Positions 1 through 6,240 of a stretch of DNA of 14,224 bases are shown here, in pieces. The stretch comes from an uncultured Clostridia bacterium (GTDB lineage Bacteria; Bacillota; Clostridia; HGM11327). The stretch is taken from the NCBI GenBank assembly GCA_905210525.1, contig CAJLXE010000020.1:1-14224 (forward strand). The letters are read 5' to 3'. Position 1 is the stretch's first letter. Each line of letters opens with the position of its first letter. Under the pieces are notes generated by a model. The model was not told where the DNA came from. It ran no database searches and saw nothing but the letters and a program-made list of their open reading frames with translations. Made by a program: the position numbers and the translations under genes.

Positions 1-202
1 GCTTTCGGCTGAAGCGCGTGAAAAGGAAGCCGACATATGTCTTTACGGGCATACGCACGTACCCGATATTACGACGGGATACGGTATATGGTTTGTAAAT
101 CCGGGCAGCATATCAAGGCCGAGAGGCATTGCGGGCAAAACTTATGCCGTGATAGAAATAACAAAAGACGGAGAAATAATTCCGGATATAATAAGCTTGT
201 AA
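1..202 (+). CDS. Metallophosphodiesterase, YfcE/MJ0936 family (3' end only)
   Basis: Only the last 66 codons are present, because the window starts inside the gene; the reading frame begins at base 2 and ends with TAA at 200-202. The visible protein contains LYGHTHVPDI and, about 20 residues later, VNPGSISRPR. GHTH supplies metal ligands in calcineurin-like phosphoesterases, and the NPGS(I/V)SxPR block is typical of the YfcE/MJ0936/YsnB subgroup, which hydrolyses phosphodiester model substrates in a divalent-metal-dependent way; the physiological substrate is unsettled. The tail TYAVIEITKDGEI is the usual closing beta strand. It lies 116 bp upstream of yqfC on the same strand, and no strong terminator is seen between them. 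Assignment to the family is firm; the exact role is not. Confidence 0.85.
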   Translation, partial: LSAEAREKEADICLYGHTHVPDITTGYGIWFVNPGSISRPRGIAGKTYAVIEITKDGEIIPDIISL

Positions 203-276
203 TTGTCTGAGAGCATTACAGATACGTTTTATAAAATTTCAAGGCGCATTTATGTCGCAATAACATCAGAAATAAT

Positions 277-305
277 GTTTTACTTTGCAAGCATCTGCAT
301 ATAAT
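277..305 (+). promoter_or_regulatory. Putative promoter of yqfC-yqfD-phoH, possibly sigma-E type
   Basis: CATATAAT at 298-305 is a perfect sigma-A -10 (TATAAT, 300-305) and also matches the sigma-E -10 consensus CATACAnT at all but one defined position. No good sigma-A -35 is present at the expected distance; GTTTTAC at 277-283 is weak. In Bacillus subtilis yqfC-yqfD is transcribed in the mother cell by sigma-E, which makes the sigma-E reading attractive, but that is inference. A start point near 312 would give a very short leader that fits a GTG start at 328. Confidence 0.35.
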
Positions 306-316
306 GATATAAAGGC

Positions 317-321
317 AGGTG
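317..321 (+). promoter_or_regulatory. Ribosome binding site deciding the yqfC start
   Basis: AGGTG at 317-321 lies six bases upstream of GTG at 328. A longer reading from GTG at 319 would overlap this site, would sit only three bases from AAAGG, and would be almost at the likely transcription start. The 328 start is therefore preferred. Confidence 0.5.
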
Positions 322-327
322 TTTGAT

Positions 328-615
328 GTGAAGAAACTGCGCTTTTATGCGGGTAAGGTTTCCGAAAAGCTCGGAATAGCACCGGAAACGGTTTCGGGTG
401 TACATAAAATCACAATGCTCGGCAATGACGGGCTTCTTATAGAAAATCATAAAGGGATAATCGAATATTCACCGAACAACATAAGAATAGGCATAGAATC
501 GGGAATTTTGTGCATAGAGGGTACAGACCTGTTTCTTGACGTTATGGATCATGATATGGTTTCCATATCCGGCAGAATCCACAATATAATGAAACTGGAC
601 GGTGGCTCACGGTGA
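328..615 (+). CDS. yqfC: Sporulation protein YqfC (YabP/YqfC family)
   Basis: A protein of 95 residues starting VKKLRFYAGKVSEKLG from GTG at 328; an in-frame GTG at 319 would add three residues. Family members are about 90-100 residues, mostly beta strand, with a pattern seen here: a conserved hydrophobic-Gly-Asn core (ITMLGNDGLLIENHKGI) followed by IRIGIESGILCIEGTDL and a C-terminal beta segment ending VSISGRIHNIMKL. In Bacillus the gene is expressed in the mother cell during sporulation and its product belongs to the YabP/YqfC spore-coat-associated family; its biochemical role is unknown. The stop codon overlaps the GTG start of yqfD (GTGA at 612-615), so translation is probably coupled. 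The gene order yqfC-yqfD-phoH is classical for Firmicutes and supports the call. Confidence 0.9.
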   Translation: MKKLRFYAGKVSEKLGIAPETVSGVHKITMLGNDGLLIENHKGIIEYSPNNIRIGIESGILCIEGTDLFLDVMDHDMVSISGRIHNIMKLDGGSR

Positions 616-1841
616 TAAATCAATACATAAAAGGTATGCTGGAAATAAGCGTTACGGGAGTTAATCTTGAACGCTTTATAAATAAGTGCAATGCAAGCGG
701 AATAACTCTGTACAGCGTAAGCCGCGAACGGTATGATCTTATGCGCTGCACCGTGAATCTTGGCGATTTCAAAAAAATTGCGGTAATAAACCGCGAATTG
801 AGATGCAGAATAAGAGTGAAAAGACGTTACGGCGCAAAATTTCTTGTCAACAGAATTAAACGGCGTAAAGCGTTTGTGGTGGGGGCGGCAATATTTGTTA
901 TTTTTCTGGTTATACTTTCGTCTTCCATATGGAGAATAGATATTTCCGGTATAGATAAGGTTACGGCTACGCAAATACTTGACGTTGTAAATGACATGAA
1001 TGCAGGTATAGGTATATTCAAGCCTAAATGCGATACCAAAGCTCTGGAAATGGCTATACGAAAGGAACTGCCCGATGTTGACTGGGTCATAGTTGACATA
1101 AACGGCGTGGTAATGAGAATACGCGTTGTTGAAACGGTAGAAGGCGTCAAAAGAGAGGACACAACGCCGTCGAGCATAGTGTCCGAGGTGGAAGGCGAAA
1201 TAGTTTATATAAGCGCACTTAAGGGCGCTCAGGCGGTTAAGGTCAATGATAAGATTAAGGTCGGGCAGACGCTCATAAACGGAATTGTTGATAAAAGACG
1301 CGATGAGAACTATTATCTTATACAGAATGCAATGGGCACTGTAAAGGCAAGGGTTGTTTATAAAGGCGGCGCGAGCCTGAAGCTTGACGAGGTTGAAAGG
1401 AAAGTATATACCGGAAACACGGAAGAGGTATCGTATATAAGTATATTCGGATGGAAAATAGGTTCAAAAAAAGAATCTCCGTATGAGCATTACGATGAGG
1501 AAACGGTTTGCTACAAAGTGTTTTCCGAGAACAGGCTTTTTCCGATATATGCGGTAAAACGCATATATAAAGAATACATTGAGCTTACGGATGAACAGTT
1601 GGAAACCAAGGCGCGTGAAATTCTTGTAAAAAGAGCGCTGGCGGATGCGGGAAGACGTATTCCCATAGGCGCCGAAACGGAAACTCAGAATATAGATTAC
1701 GGCTTTGACAGTGAAACAAATACGTATTATGCTTCCGCCGAGATTACGGCAGTGCATGAAATAGGCGTCAAAAGGACGCTAAGCCAAAGCGAAATAGATG
1801 AAATTATACGTTCAAAAGGAGAACAAAAGAATAATGAGTGA
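612..1841 (+). CDS. yqfD: Sporulation protein YqfD, single-pass membrane protein
   Basis: 409 residues from a GTG start that overlaps the yqfC stop by four bases. The N-terminal 85 residues are predicted to be cytoplasmic and end in a very basic stretch (RIKRRK). One strong membrane segment follows at about 88-107 (FVVGAAIFVIFLVILSSSIW). After it comes a POTRA-like segment (WRIDISGIDKVTATQIL, with an IDINGVVMRIRVVE strand pair), then a mixed extracytoplasmic region and a charged C terminus. Length and layout match Bacillus YqfD (about 400 aa), which is needed for efficient sporulation in the mother cell; the molecular function is not established. The 3' end overlaps the phoH start by eight bases, so the three genes form one translationally linked unit. 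The family call is firm; topology is inferred from hydrophobicity and the positive-inside rule. Confidence 0.92.
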   Translation: MINQYIKGMLEISVTGVNLERFINKCNASGITLYSVSRERYDLMRCTVNLGDFKKIAVINRELRCRIRVKRRYGAKFLVNRIKRRKAFVVGAAIFVIFLVILSSSIWRIDISGIDKVTATQILDVVNDMNAGIGIFKPKCDTKALEMAIRKELPDVDWVIVDINGVVMRIRVVETVEGVKREDTTPSSIVSEVEGEIVYISALKGAQAVKVNDKIKVGQTLINGIVDKRRDENYYLIQNAMGTVKARVVYKGGASLKLDEVERKVYTGNTEEVSYISIFGWKIGSKKESPYEHYDEETVCYKVFSENRLFPIYAVKRIYKEYIELTDEQLETKAREILVKRALADAGRRIPIGAETETQNIDYGFDSETNTYYASAEITAVHEIGVKRTLSQSEIDEIIRSKGEQKNNE

Positions 1842-2817
1842 AGACTTGATGCTCTCGGACGCAGTTAAAAAAATAGAAGTAAATCCTAAAATAATAAAGG
1901 AGCTTTTCGGCGGACTTGACGAAAACGTAAACGCGATAGAGGAACTGACAGGTGCGCTTGTTCTTCAGAAGGAGGATTCGATACAGCTTACGGGAAGCAG
2001 TGAAAGCGTTGAATCTGCTTTTCATGTTGTGGAAAATCTTATTGAAATGATAGAAAAGGGCGAATTTGTAGACAGGGGCAGAGTGAGCTATGTTTATCAT
2101 CTGCTTGAAGGAGACAATTCGCAGAATATGAACAAGATTCTTTCGGACGTAATATTTGTAAACTTCAAGGGACAGCCGATACGCTGTAAAACGGCGGGGC
2201 AGAAGCGTTATGTAGAGGCTATGAAGAAAAACGACGTTGTTTTCGGAATAGGTCCGGCAGGGACCGGAAAAACATACCTTGCAATGGCTATGGCTGTAAG
2301 CGCGTTCAAAAAGAAAGAAATAGAAAAGATAATACTTACGCGCCCCGCGGTTGAAGCGGGCGAAAAACTCGGATTTTTGCCGGGAGATCTCAAAATGAAG
2401 GTAGATCCTTATCTGAGACCTCTTTACGATGCGCTTAACGATCTTATGGGATACGAAACCTATACAAAGCTTATAGAACGCGAGGCCATAGAAATAGCGC
2501 CGCTTGCATATATGAGAGGAAGAACGCTTAACAATGCATATATAATTCTTGACGAGGCGCAGAACACGACGCGCGAACAGATGAAAATGCTGCTTACAAG
2601 AACAGGCGTAAATTCAAAGGTGGTTGTAAACGGCGACACAACACAGCTTGATCTGCCTGAAGGCAAAAAATCGGGTTTGACCGACGCCGCGCACGTGCTC
2701 AAAGGAATAGACGGAATAGGATTTGTGTATCTTACGGCGGCGGACGTTGTGCGTCACGAACTTGTAATGAAAATAATAAAAGCTTATGAGAAAAATTCCG
2801 CAAAAAACAGAGAATAA
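1834..2817 (+). CDS. phoH: PhoH family ATPase (PhoH-like, with N-terminal KH-like region)
   Basis: 327 residues from ATG at 1834. AAAGGAGAAC at 1815-1824 is the likely ribosome binding site; an in-frame ATG at 1798 would place that site inside the gene. The PhoH domain shows Walker A GPAGTGKT at about 140-147, the family block LTRPAVEAGEKLGFLPGD at about 168-185, and Walker B YIILDEAQN at about 236-244. It continues with the sensor-like VVVNGDTTQLDLP and a conserved end (VVRHELVMKII). The first ~110 residues, including ALVLQKEDSIQLTG, resemble the KH-like N-terminal part of Bacillus PhoH (319 aa). PhoH proteins are cytoplasmic P-loop ATPases tied to RNA metabolism and often encoded beside the RNase YbeY. 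Here neither pgpH nor ybeY follows, because a strong terminator lies 27 bp after the stop codon. Confidence 0.95.
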   Translation: MSEDLMLSDAVKKIEVNPKIIKELFGGLDENVNAIEELTGALVLQKEDSIQLTGSSESVESAFHVVENLIEMIEKGEFVDRGRVSYVYHLLEGDNSQNMNKILSDVIFVNFKGQPIRCKTAGQKRYVEAMKKNDVVFGIGPAGTGKTYLAMAMAVSAFKKKEIEKIILTRPAVEAGEKLGFLPGDLKMKVDPYLRPLYDALNDLMGYETYTKLIEREAIEIAPLAYMRGRTLNNAYIILDEAQNTTREQMKMLLTRTGVNSKVVVNGDTTQLDLPEGKKSGLTDAAHVLKGIDGIGFVYLTAADVVRHELVMKIIKAYEKNSAKNRE

Positions 2818-2844
2818 CGTTATTATACATGAACTGTAAAATGT

Positions 2845-2875
2845 TCCCGGGCTTCCCCCGGGAGTTTTTGTTCTT
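2845..2875 (+). terminator. Rho-independent terminator of yqfC-yqfD-phoH
   Basis: A perfect 7-bp stem, TCCCGGG (2845-2851) with CCCGGGA (2857-2863), closes a 5-nt loop and is followed by GTTTTTGTTCTT. This is a canonical GC-rich stem plus T-tract, 27 bp after the phoH stop. It separates the housekeeping operon from the surface-protein gene. Confidence 0.92.
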
Positions 2876-2932
2876 ATAACGTCTGCAGATCGAAAAAAAT
2901 CAGAAAAACGGATTGTATTATAATTTGTGCTA

Positions 2933-2960
2933 TTGACAAAACACGAGAAATATGTATAAT
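2933..2960 (+). promoter_or_regulatory. Sigma-A promoter of the surface-protein gene
   Basis: Consensus -35 TTGACA (2933-2938) and consensus -10 TATAAT (2955-2960) are separated by 16 bp. Two further TATAAT hexamers flank it, at 2919-2924 and 2973-2978, but neither has a matching -35. The leader is about 50 nt and ends in the strong ribosome binding site AAGGAGG (3006-3012), seven bases before the ATG. Confidence 0.88.
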
Positions 2961-3019
2961 GAAAGTGTGCAGTATAATAAATGCATAAAATGTCGAGGAA
3001 ATTTTAAGGAGGGAATGAC

Positions 3020-5095
3020 ATGACAACAAACAAACGAAGCCGGATCATCGGTTTGCTGATGGCACTGATGATGGTATTCGCGATGCTGCCGACGGCGGTG
3101 TTTGCCGAAACTGCATATAATTTGTATGTAAACGGTGAACAGATTACGGACGAAAGGCTTGAAATTGTATGCGGAAGCGGAAGTGCAACTTACGATCCCG
3201 CCGCATCAAATCTGACGCTCAATAATGCGACTATTACACAAAGTGAGGCTACAAACAAGTACGGCATCAGAATGCCGGAAAAGAAAAAGCTGACCGTAAC
3301 ACTGGAGGGTACGAACAGTATTGTTCTGCCTGACGGCGGCGGAATTATGACGAACGGAGATATTGAGATTACCGGTGAGGGTAAGCTTGTAATCGAAGTG
3401 AGCGGTGTAACTTATGACGGAATTTCAACGTTGGGCAACATACTTATCACGGGAAAGGCAAATGTAGAAATAAAAGCCGAAAAAGGCATTGGAATTGTAG
3501 GCAAAACGGTTGAAATCAACGGTGCAAAGGTTACTTCCGTTGCACTCTATGCAGGCATAGACGCGTGCGGATTAAAAATTGTAAATGAAAGTGATGTCGT
3601 GATAGAGGCGACTGAAGATCAACGAAATGCTGCATTTGTTCGCTTGGACGAAAATGATAACGGCGGAAATATTGAGCTCAGTATGTCTAAAGTCAGAGCT
3701 ACAAGCTTTTATCCGGGCATTTATGCTTCGGGCGATATCATAATTAACGGAGGAGAAATTCACAGTGTTTCCACTGCTAACTCTGCAATATGGACATTAA
3801 ACAATATGACTGTCAAGGGCGGTGCAAAATTGGTGCTTGACGGAAAATATCCTGCGGGTGGCAATGGTAATTTTATAGTTGAAGCGGCGGATATTGACGC
3901 CAAGAATACCAACGAGGATAATATTCCTGCCATTTTTGATATTCCTACAATTTCTGAAGGCTATAAGCTTACGTTTGCTAAAGCGATTGACTCCGAAAAC
4001 GTTGAAATTGATCTGCTTTCCTCGGGAACACAGTATTTGAATCTTTATAAGAATGTTCATTTTATAACCGAGGATATAATTTCCAAGGTTGAACTTCCTT
4101 TCAAAAAGATTGTGAAGCAGGATGGCAACATGGCTCCCGGCAAACAGACGTTTGAATTTGAAATATTCGATATCGGTAACTATAACGAGGAAGAATATGA
4201 AGACGTAACTGTTACCGCACAGATAGAAACAAACGGTGCGGGCGATTATAACGGCAATATTATTATCGAGGGACCTTATAGTCAGGTAAACGAATTTATT
4301 TGCGAAGGCTTCTATATCCGTGAGAAAAATACGGGTGCAGCTGACTGGACTTATTCCGATGCGGTATATCATGCGATGACTTACAGAGAGGATGACACTC
4401 ATTTGGCATTCGATATTTTCCCCGTTAAGCTCGTGGTAACAGACAACGGAGAATATTATCAACCGACGCAGGATATACCTGTTGATATCATGACGTTTGA
4501 GAATACATATACGTATAATGTAGATATGACGCCGTCTACCGTAAAGCTGCCTTTCACAAAGACTGTAAAGCAGGACGGAAATACAGCTCCGGGCAAACAG
4601 ATATTTGAATTTGAAATATTTGATATCGGCAACCGCAATACTGAGGAATATGCAGATGTAACTGTTACCGCACAGATAGAAACAAACGGTGCGGGCGATT
4701 ATAACGGTGAAATCATTATTGCAGGTCCCAAGTATCAGGTGGACGCATTTATTTGCGAGGGATTTTATATCCGCGAGAAAAACACGGGTGCAGCTAACTG
4801 GACTTATTCCGATGCGGTATATCATGTGATGACTTACAGGGAGGATGATACTCATTTGGCATTTGATATTTTCCCCGTTAAGCTCATGGTGACAGACAAC
4901 GAAGTATATTATGAACCAACGCAGGATATGCCTGTTGAAGTTATGGTATTTGAGAATACATATAGCTTTAACAGTGAAAATCCTCCGGAAACAGGTGATA
5001 CGGAAAATCTGATGTTGTGGTTTGCGCTCTTGTTTGTAAGCATTGCTGCTGTAACAGTAACAATCGTTTGCGGCAAAAAAATAAAAGAGTTCTGA
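3020..5095 (+). CDS. Sortase-anchored surface protein with two tandem pilin-type isopeptide domains
   Basis: 691 residues from ATG at 3020 behind AAGGAGG. Residues 1-29 are a signal peptide with a likely cut at AVFA|ETA. Residues ~30-350 are rich in short beta repeats such as GDIEITGEGKLVIEV and GDIIINGGEIHSV, resembling the beta-helical carbohydrate-binding-like modules of clostridial surface proteins. Residues 357-507 and 508-658 are two copies of a 151-residue domain. Each has a start of the form LPFxKxVKQDG, then FEFEIFDIGN and GFYIREKNTG, and ends FENTY. This matches the streptococcal FctA/Spy0128-type pilin fold, with conserved Lys363/Lys514 and Asn495/Asn646 as candidate isopeptide partners. 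The end has an LPXTG-like PPETGD motif, a hydrophobic span and a GKKIKEF tail, so sortase should attach it to the wall. No sortase gene is in the window. The role is probably adhesion; the ligand is unknown. Confidence 0.88.
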   Translation: MTTNKRSRIIGLLMALMMVFAMLPTAVFAETAYNLYVNGEQITDERLEIVCGSGSATYDPAASNLTLNNATITQSEATNKYGIRMPEKKKLTVTLEGTNSIVLPDGGGIMTNGDIEITGEGKLVIEVSGVTYDGISTLGNILITGKANVEIKAEKGIGIVGKTVEINGAKVTSVALYAGIDACGLKIVNESDVVIEATEDQRNAAFVRLDENDNGGNIELSMSKVRATSFYPGIYASGDIIINGGEIHSVSTANSAIWTLNNMTVKGGAKLVLDGKYPAGGNGNFIVEAADIDAKNTNEDNIPAIFDIPTISEGYKLTFAKAIDSENVEIDLLSSGTQYLNLYKNVHFITEDIISKVELPFKKIVKQDGNMAPGKQTFEFEIFDIGNYNEEEYEDVTVTAQIETNGAGDYNGNIIIEGPYSQVNEFICEGFYIREKNTGAADWTYSDAVYHAMTYREDDTHLAFDIFPVKLVVTDNGEYYQPTQDIPVDIMTFENTYTYNVDMTPSTVKLPFTKTVKQDGNTAPGKQIFEFEIFDIGNRNTEEYADVTVTAQIETNGAGDYNGEIIIAGPKYQVDAFICEGFYIREKNTGAANWTYSDAVYHVMTYREDDTHLAFDIFPVKLMVTDNEVYYEPTQDMPVEVMVFENTYSFNSENPPETGDTENLMLWFALLFVSIAAVTVTIVCGKKIKEF
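4088..4993 (+). repeat. In-gene tandem duplication, two 453-bp units
   Basis: Unit 1 (4088-4540) and unit 2 (4541-4993) are in register at exactly 453 bp with no insertion or deletion; for example the FENTY codons begin at 4499 and 4952. By hand alignment the first 141 residues differ at about 24 positions, roughly 83 percent identity. Several long blocks are identical, including DVTVTAQIETNGAGDYNG. Similarity falls off in the last ten codons of each unit. The duplication is recent enough to permit copy-number change by recombination. Confidence 0.9.
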
Positions 5096-5133
5096 GCGGG
5101 CGAGAAAGAGACATTCATAAATTGAATAAATAA

Positions 5134-5187
5134 CATTGCGGGCGGTGATCGGGTTTTCGGCATCGCCCTTTTACTGTAACCGCAATG
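5134..5187 (+). terminator. Terminator of the surface-protein gene, with a second enclosing stem
   Basis: GGGCGGTG (5140-5147) pairs with CATCGCCC (5161-5168) through seven Watson-Crick pairs and one G-U pair, followed by TTTT (5169-5172). A second perfect 8-bp stem encloses it: CATTGCGG (5134-5141) with CCGCAATG (5180-5187). The two stems share two bases. It lies 38 bp after the stop codon, so a transcription terminator is the simplest reading. Confidence 0.7.
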
Positions 5188-5254
5188 AATAAGTTGAAGC
5201 GTGTTGATTATTTACAATTCAGCGGAATTTGTATTTATTACAGCATATTATCGC

Positions 5255-5283
5255 TTGACAACAGTTAAATGCCGTTGTATAAT
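5255..5283 (+). promoter_or_regulatory. Sigma-A promoter of the TetR-type regulator
   Basis: TTGACA (5255-5260) and TATAAT (5278-5283) are separated by an ideal 17 bp. The predicted start near 5290 gives a leader of about 50 nt, ending in AAGGA (5329-5333) eight bases before the ATG. Confidence 0.88.
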
Positions 5284-5299
5284 TACTTAATATGAATTA

Positions 5300-5322
5300 A
5301 ATGATATACATTGAATGATATA
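5300..5322 (+). promoter_or_regulatory. Candidate operator: direct repeat and small palindrome in the tetR-type leader
   Basis: AATGATATA occurs at 5300-5308 and again at 5314-5322, 14 bp apart. Between them is the 9-bp palindrome CATTGAATG. TetR-family proteins usually repress their own gene by binding symmetric sites at or just after the promoter, and this pair lies just after the predicted transcription start. No binding evidence exists here, so it is only a candidate. Confidence 0.3.
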
Positions 5323-5341
5323 GTACGGAAGGAAGATAAAT

Positions 5342-5968
5342 ATGGCTCCGAAAAATAAATTTACGAGAAATGAGATTACGGCAGCGGCTGTTGAGGTTGT
5401 ACGCAAAAAAGGTATAGAGGAACTGACGGCAAGAGCTATTGCCAATGAATTGGGTGTTTCAACACAGCCGATTTTTACGTGTTTCAGCACAATGGACGAG
5501 GCGAGAAAGGCGGTTCGCGGCGAAGCGGAGAATATATATTATAAATATACAACCGAGGGGTTGAACATGAGCATACCGTTTTACGGTTTTGGTATGCAAT
5601 ATATTCGTTTTGCAAAGGACGAGCCCGAGTTATACAGGCTGTTGTTTCTCACTGACGGGGATGACGCTAAAAGCGGAGTTATGGAAGAGATGCAACATTC
5701 AATGAAGCTTGCGGTTGAATCGGTGAAAAAGATATATGACATGAATCAACGTGAAGCGGAGAGGTATTTTCGGGATATGTGGCTTGCGGTGCATAGCATA
5801 GCGACTCTTTTTGTAACGGGAAACAGTCCGTATTCCGAGGATGAAATCGGTACTATTCTTACAGGTTTCAGTGTAGGGATATGCAAGGCTATAAAGGAAA
5901 TAGACGGTTTTGTTGACGGAACGTTTGACCGTGACGAGGTTTTTAAAAAACTTATAGCAAAGCAATGA
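5342..5968 (+). CDS. TetR/AcrR family transcriptional regulator
   Basis: 208 residues. The N-terminal DNA-binding region has the family layout: helix 1 (ITAAAVEVVRKKG), then the helix-turn-helix at about 28-47 (LTARAIANELGVSTQPIFTC) followed by CFSTMDEARKAV. The position normally held by YYHF/YRHF is FTCF, so the recognition helix end is unusual but still in family. Residues ~60-200 are an all-helical ligand and dimerisation domain with FAKDEPELYRLLFL, a block common in clostridial TetR proteins with a WHG/TetR_C-like domain. The gene stands alone behind its own consensus promoter. It follows the surface-protein gene after a terminator and faces the AraC-type gene convergently. Autoregulation is likely; whether it controls the adhesin cannot be told from sequence. 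Ligand unknown. Confidence 0.87.
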   Translation: MAPKNKFTRNEITAAAVEVVRKKGIEELTARAIANELGVSTQPIFTCFSTMDEARKAVRGEAENIYYKYTTEGLNMSIPFYGFGMQYIRFAKDEPELYRLLFLTDGDDAKSGVMEEMQHSMKLAVESVKKIYDMNQREAERYFRDMWLAVHSIATLFVTGNSPYSEDEIGTILTGFSVGICKAIKEIDGFVDGTFDRDEVFKKLIAKQ

Positions 5969-6238
5969 ACTGAACTCGTTGATTTGTTGTGTGAATACAG
6001 ATTGATTTTATTGGTTTTTCTGTGTACATGATTAAATGGTGCGCATTTAAGTGTTATGTTTCAATAAAATCTTCCTTGAAATTTGATAATGAGATTTTAT
6101 TATAACGTTGTGAAAATAAACACAATTCCATTTTGCAAAACACCAAACCAAGATTGACTTCTGAGTTTTATCTGACCTGAAATCAAAACGCTCCCCGACA
6201 GCGTGATTTTGAAATTCTTGCCGTGAGGAGCGTTTGAT
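5969..6238. other. Convergent intergenic region between the TetR- and AraC-type genes
   Basis: This 270-bp AT-rich gap has no credible coding frame. It holds palindromic element A (6053-6107) and the long hairpin at 6180-6240. I see nothing else definite in it. Confidence 0.6.
6053..6107. repeat. Palindromic repeat element, copy A
   Basis: The left arm contains AATAAAATCT (6063-6072), the perfect reverse complement of AGATTTTATT (6092-6101). Outer GTTAT (6053-6057) and ATAAC (6102-6106) extend the symmetry. The loop core is CCTTGAAATTTGATA (6074-6088), one base different from the core of copies B and C near the end of the window. The 18-mer TTATGTTTCAATAAAATC (6054-6071) is repeated exactly at 14073-14090. 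The element lies in a convergent intergenic gap and may act as a weak bidirectional terminator, but its recurrence argues for a dispersed repeat. Confidence 0.8.
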
Positions 6239-6240
6239 TT
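6180..6240. terminator. Long hairpin between the convergent regulator genes, likely terminator
   Basis: AAATCAAAACGCTCC (6180-6194) pairs with GGAGCGTTTGATTT (6227-6240), 14 pairs with one bulged base. On the minus strand the distal arm reads GGGGAGCGTTTTGATTTC, ending in a modest T-rich run. The hairpin begins inside the stop codon of the AraC-type gene and could also stop plus-strand transcripts from the TetR side. The T-tracts are short, so termination strength is uncertain. Confidence 0.55.

Noticed and set aside
2919..2978. Three TATAAT hexamers before the surface-protein gene as a phase-variable promoter
   Set aside because: No inverted repeats flank the region and only the middle hexamer has a properly spaced -35; AT-rich chance copies explain the other two.
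3797..4855. Long minus-strand open frame (352 codons) opposite the surface-protein gene
   Set aside because: It runs antisense through the duplicated domains, its own repeats only mirror the 453-bp units, it has no ribosome binding site and its protein is low in family-like motifs. The plus-strand gene has signal peptide, domains and sorting signal.
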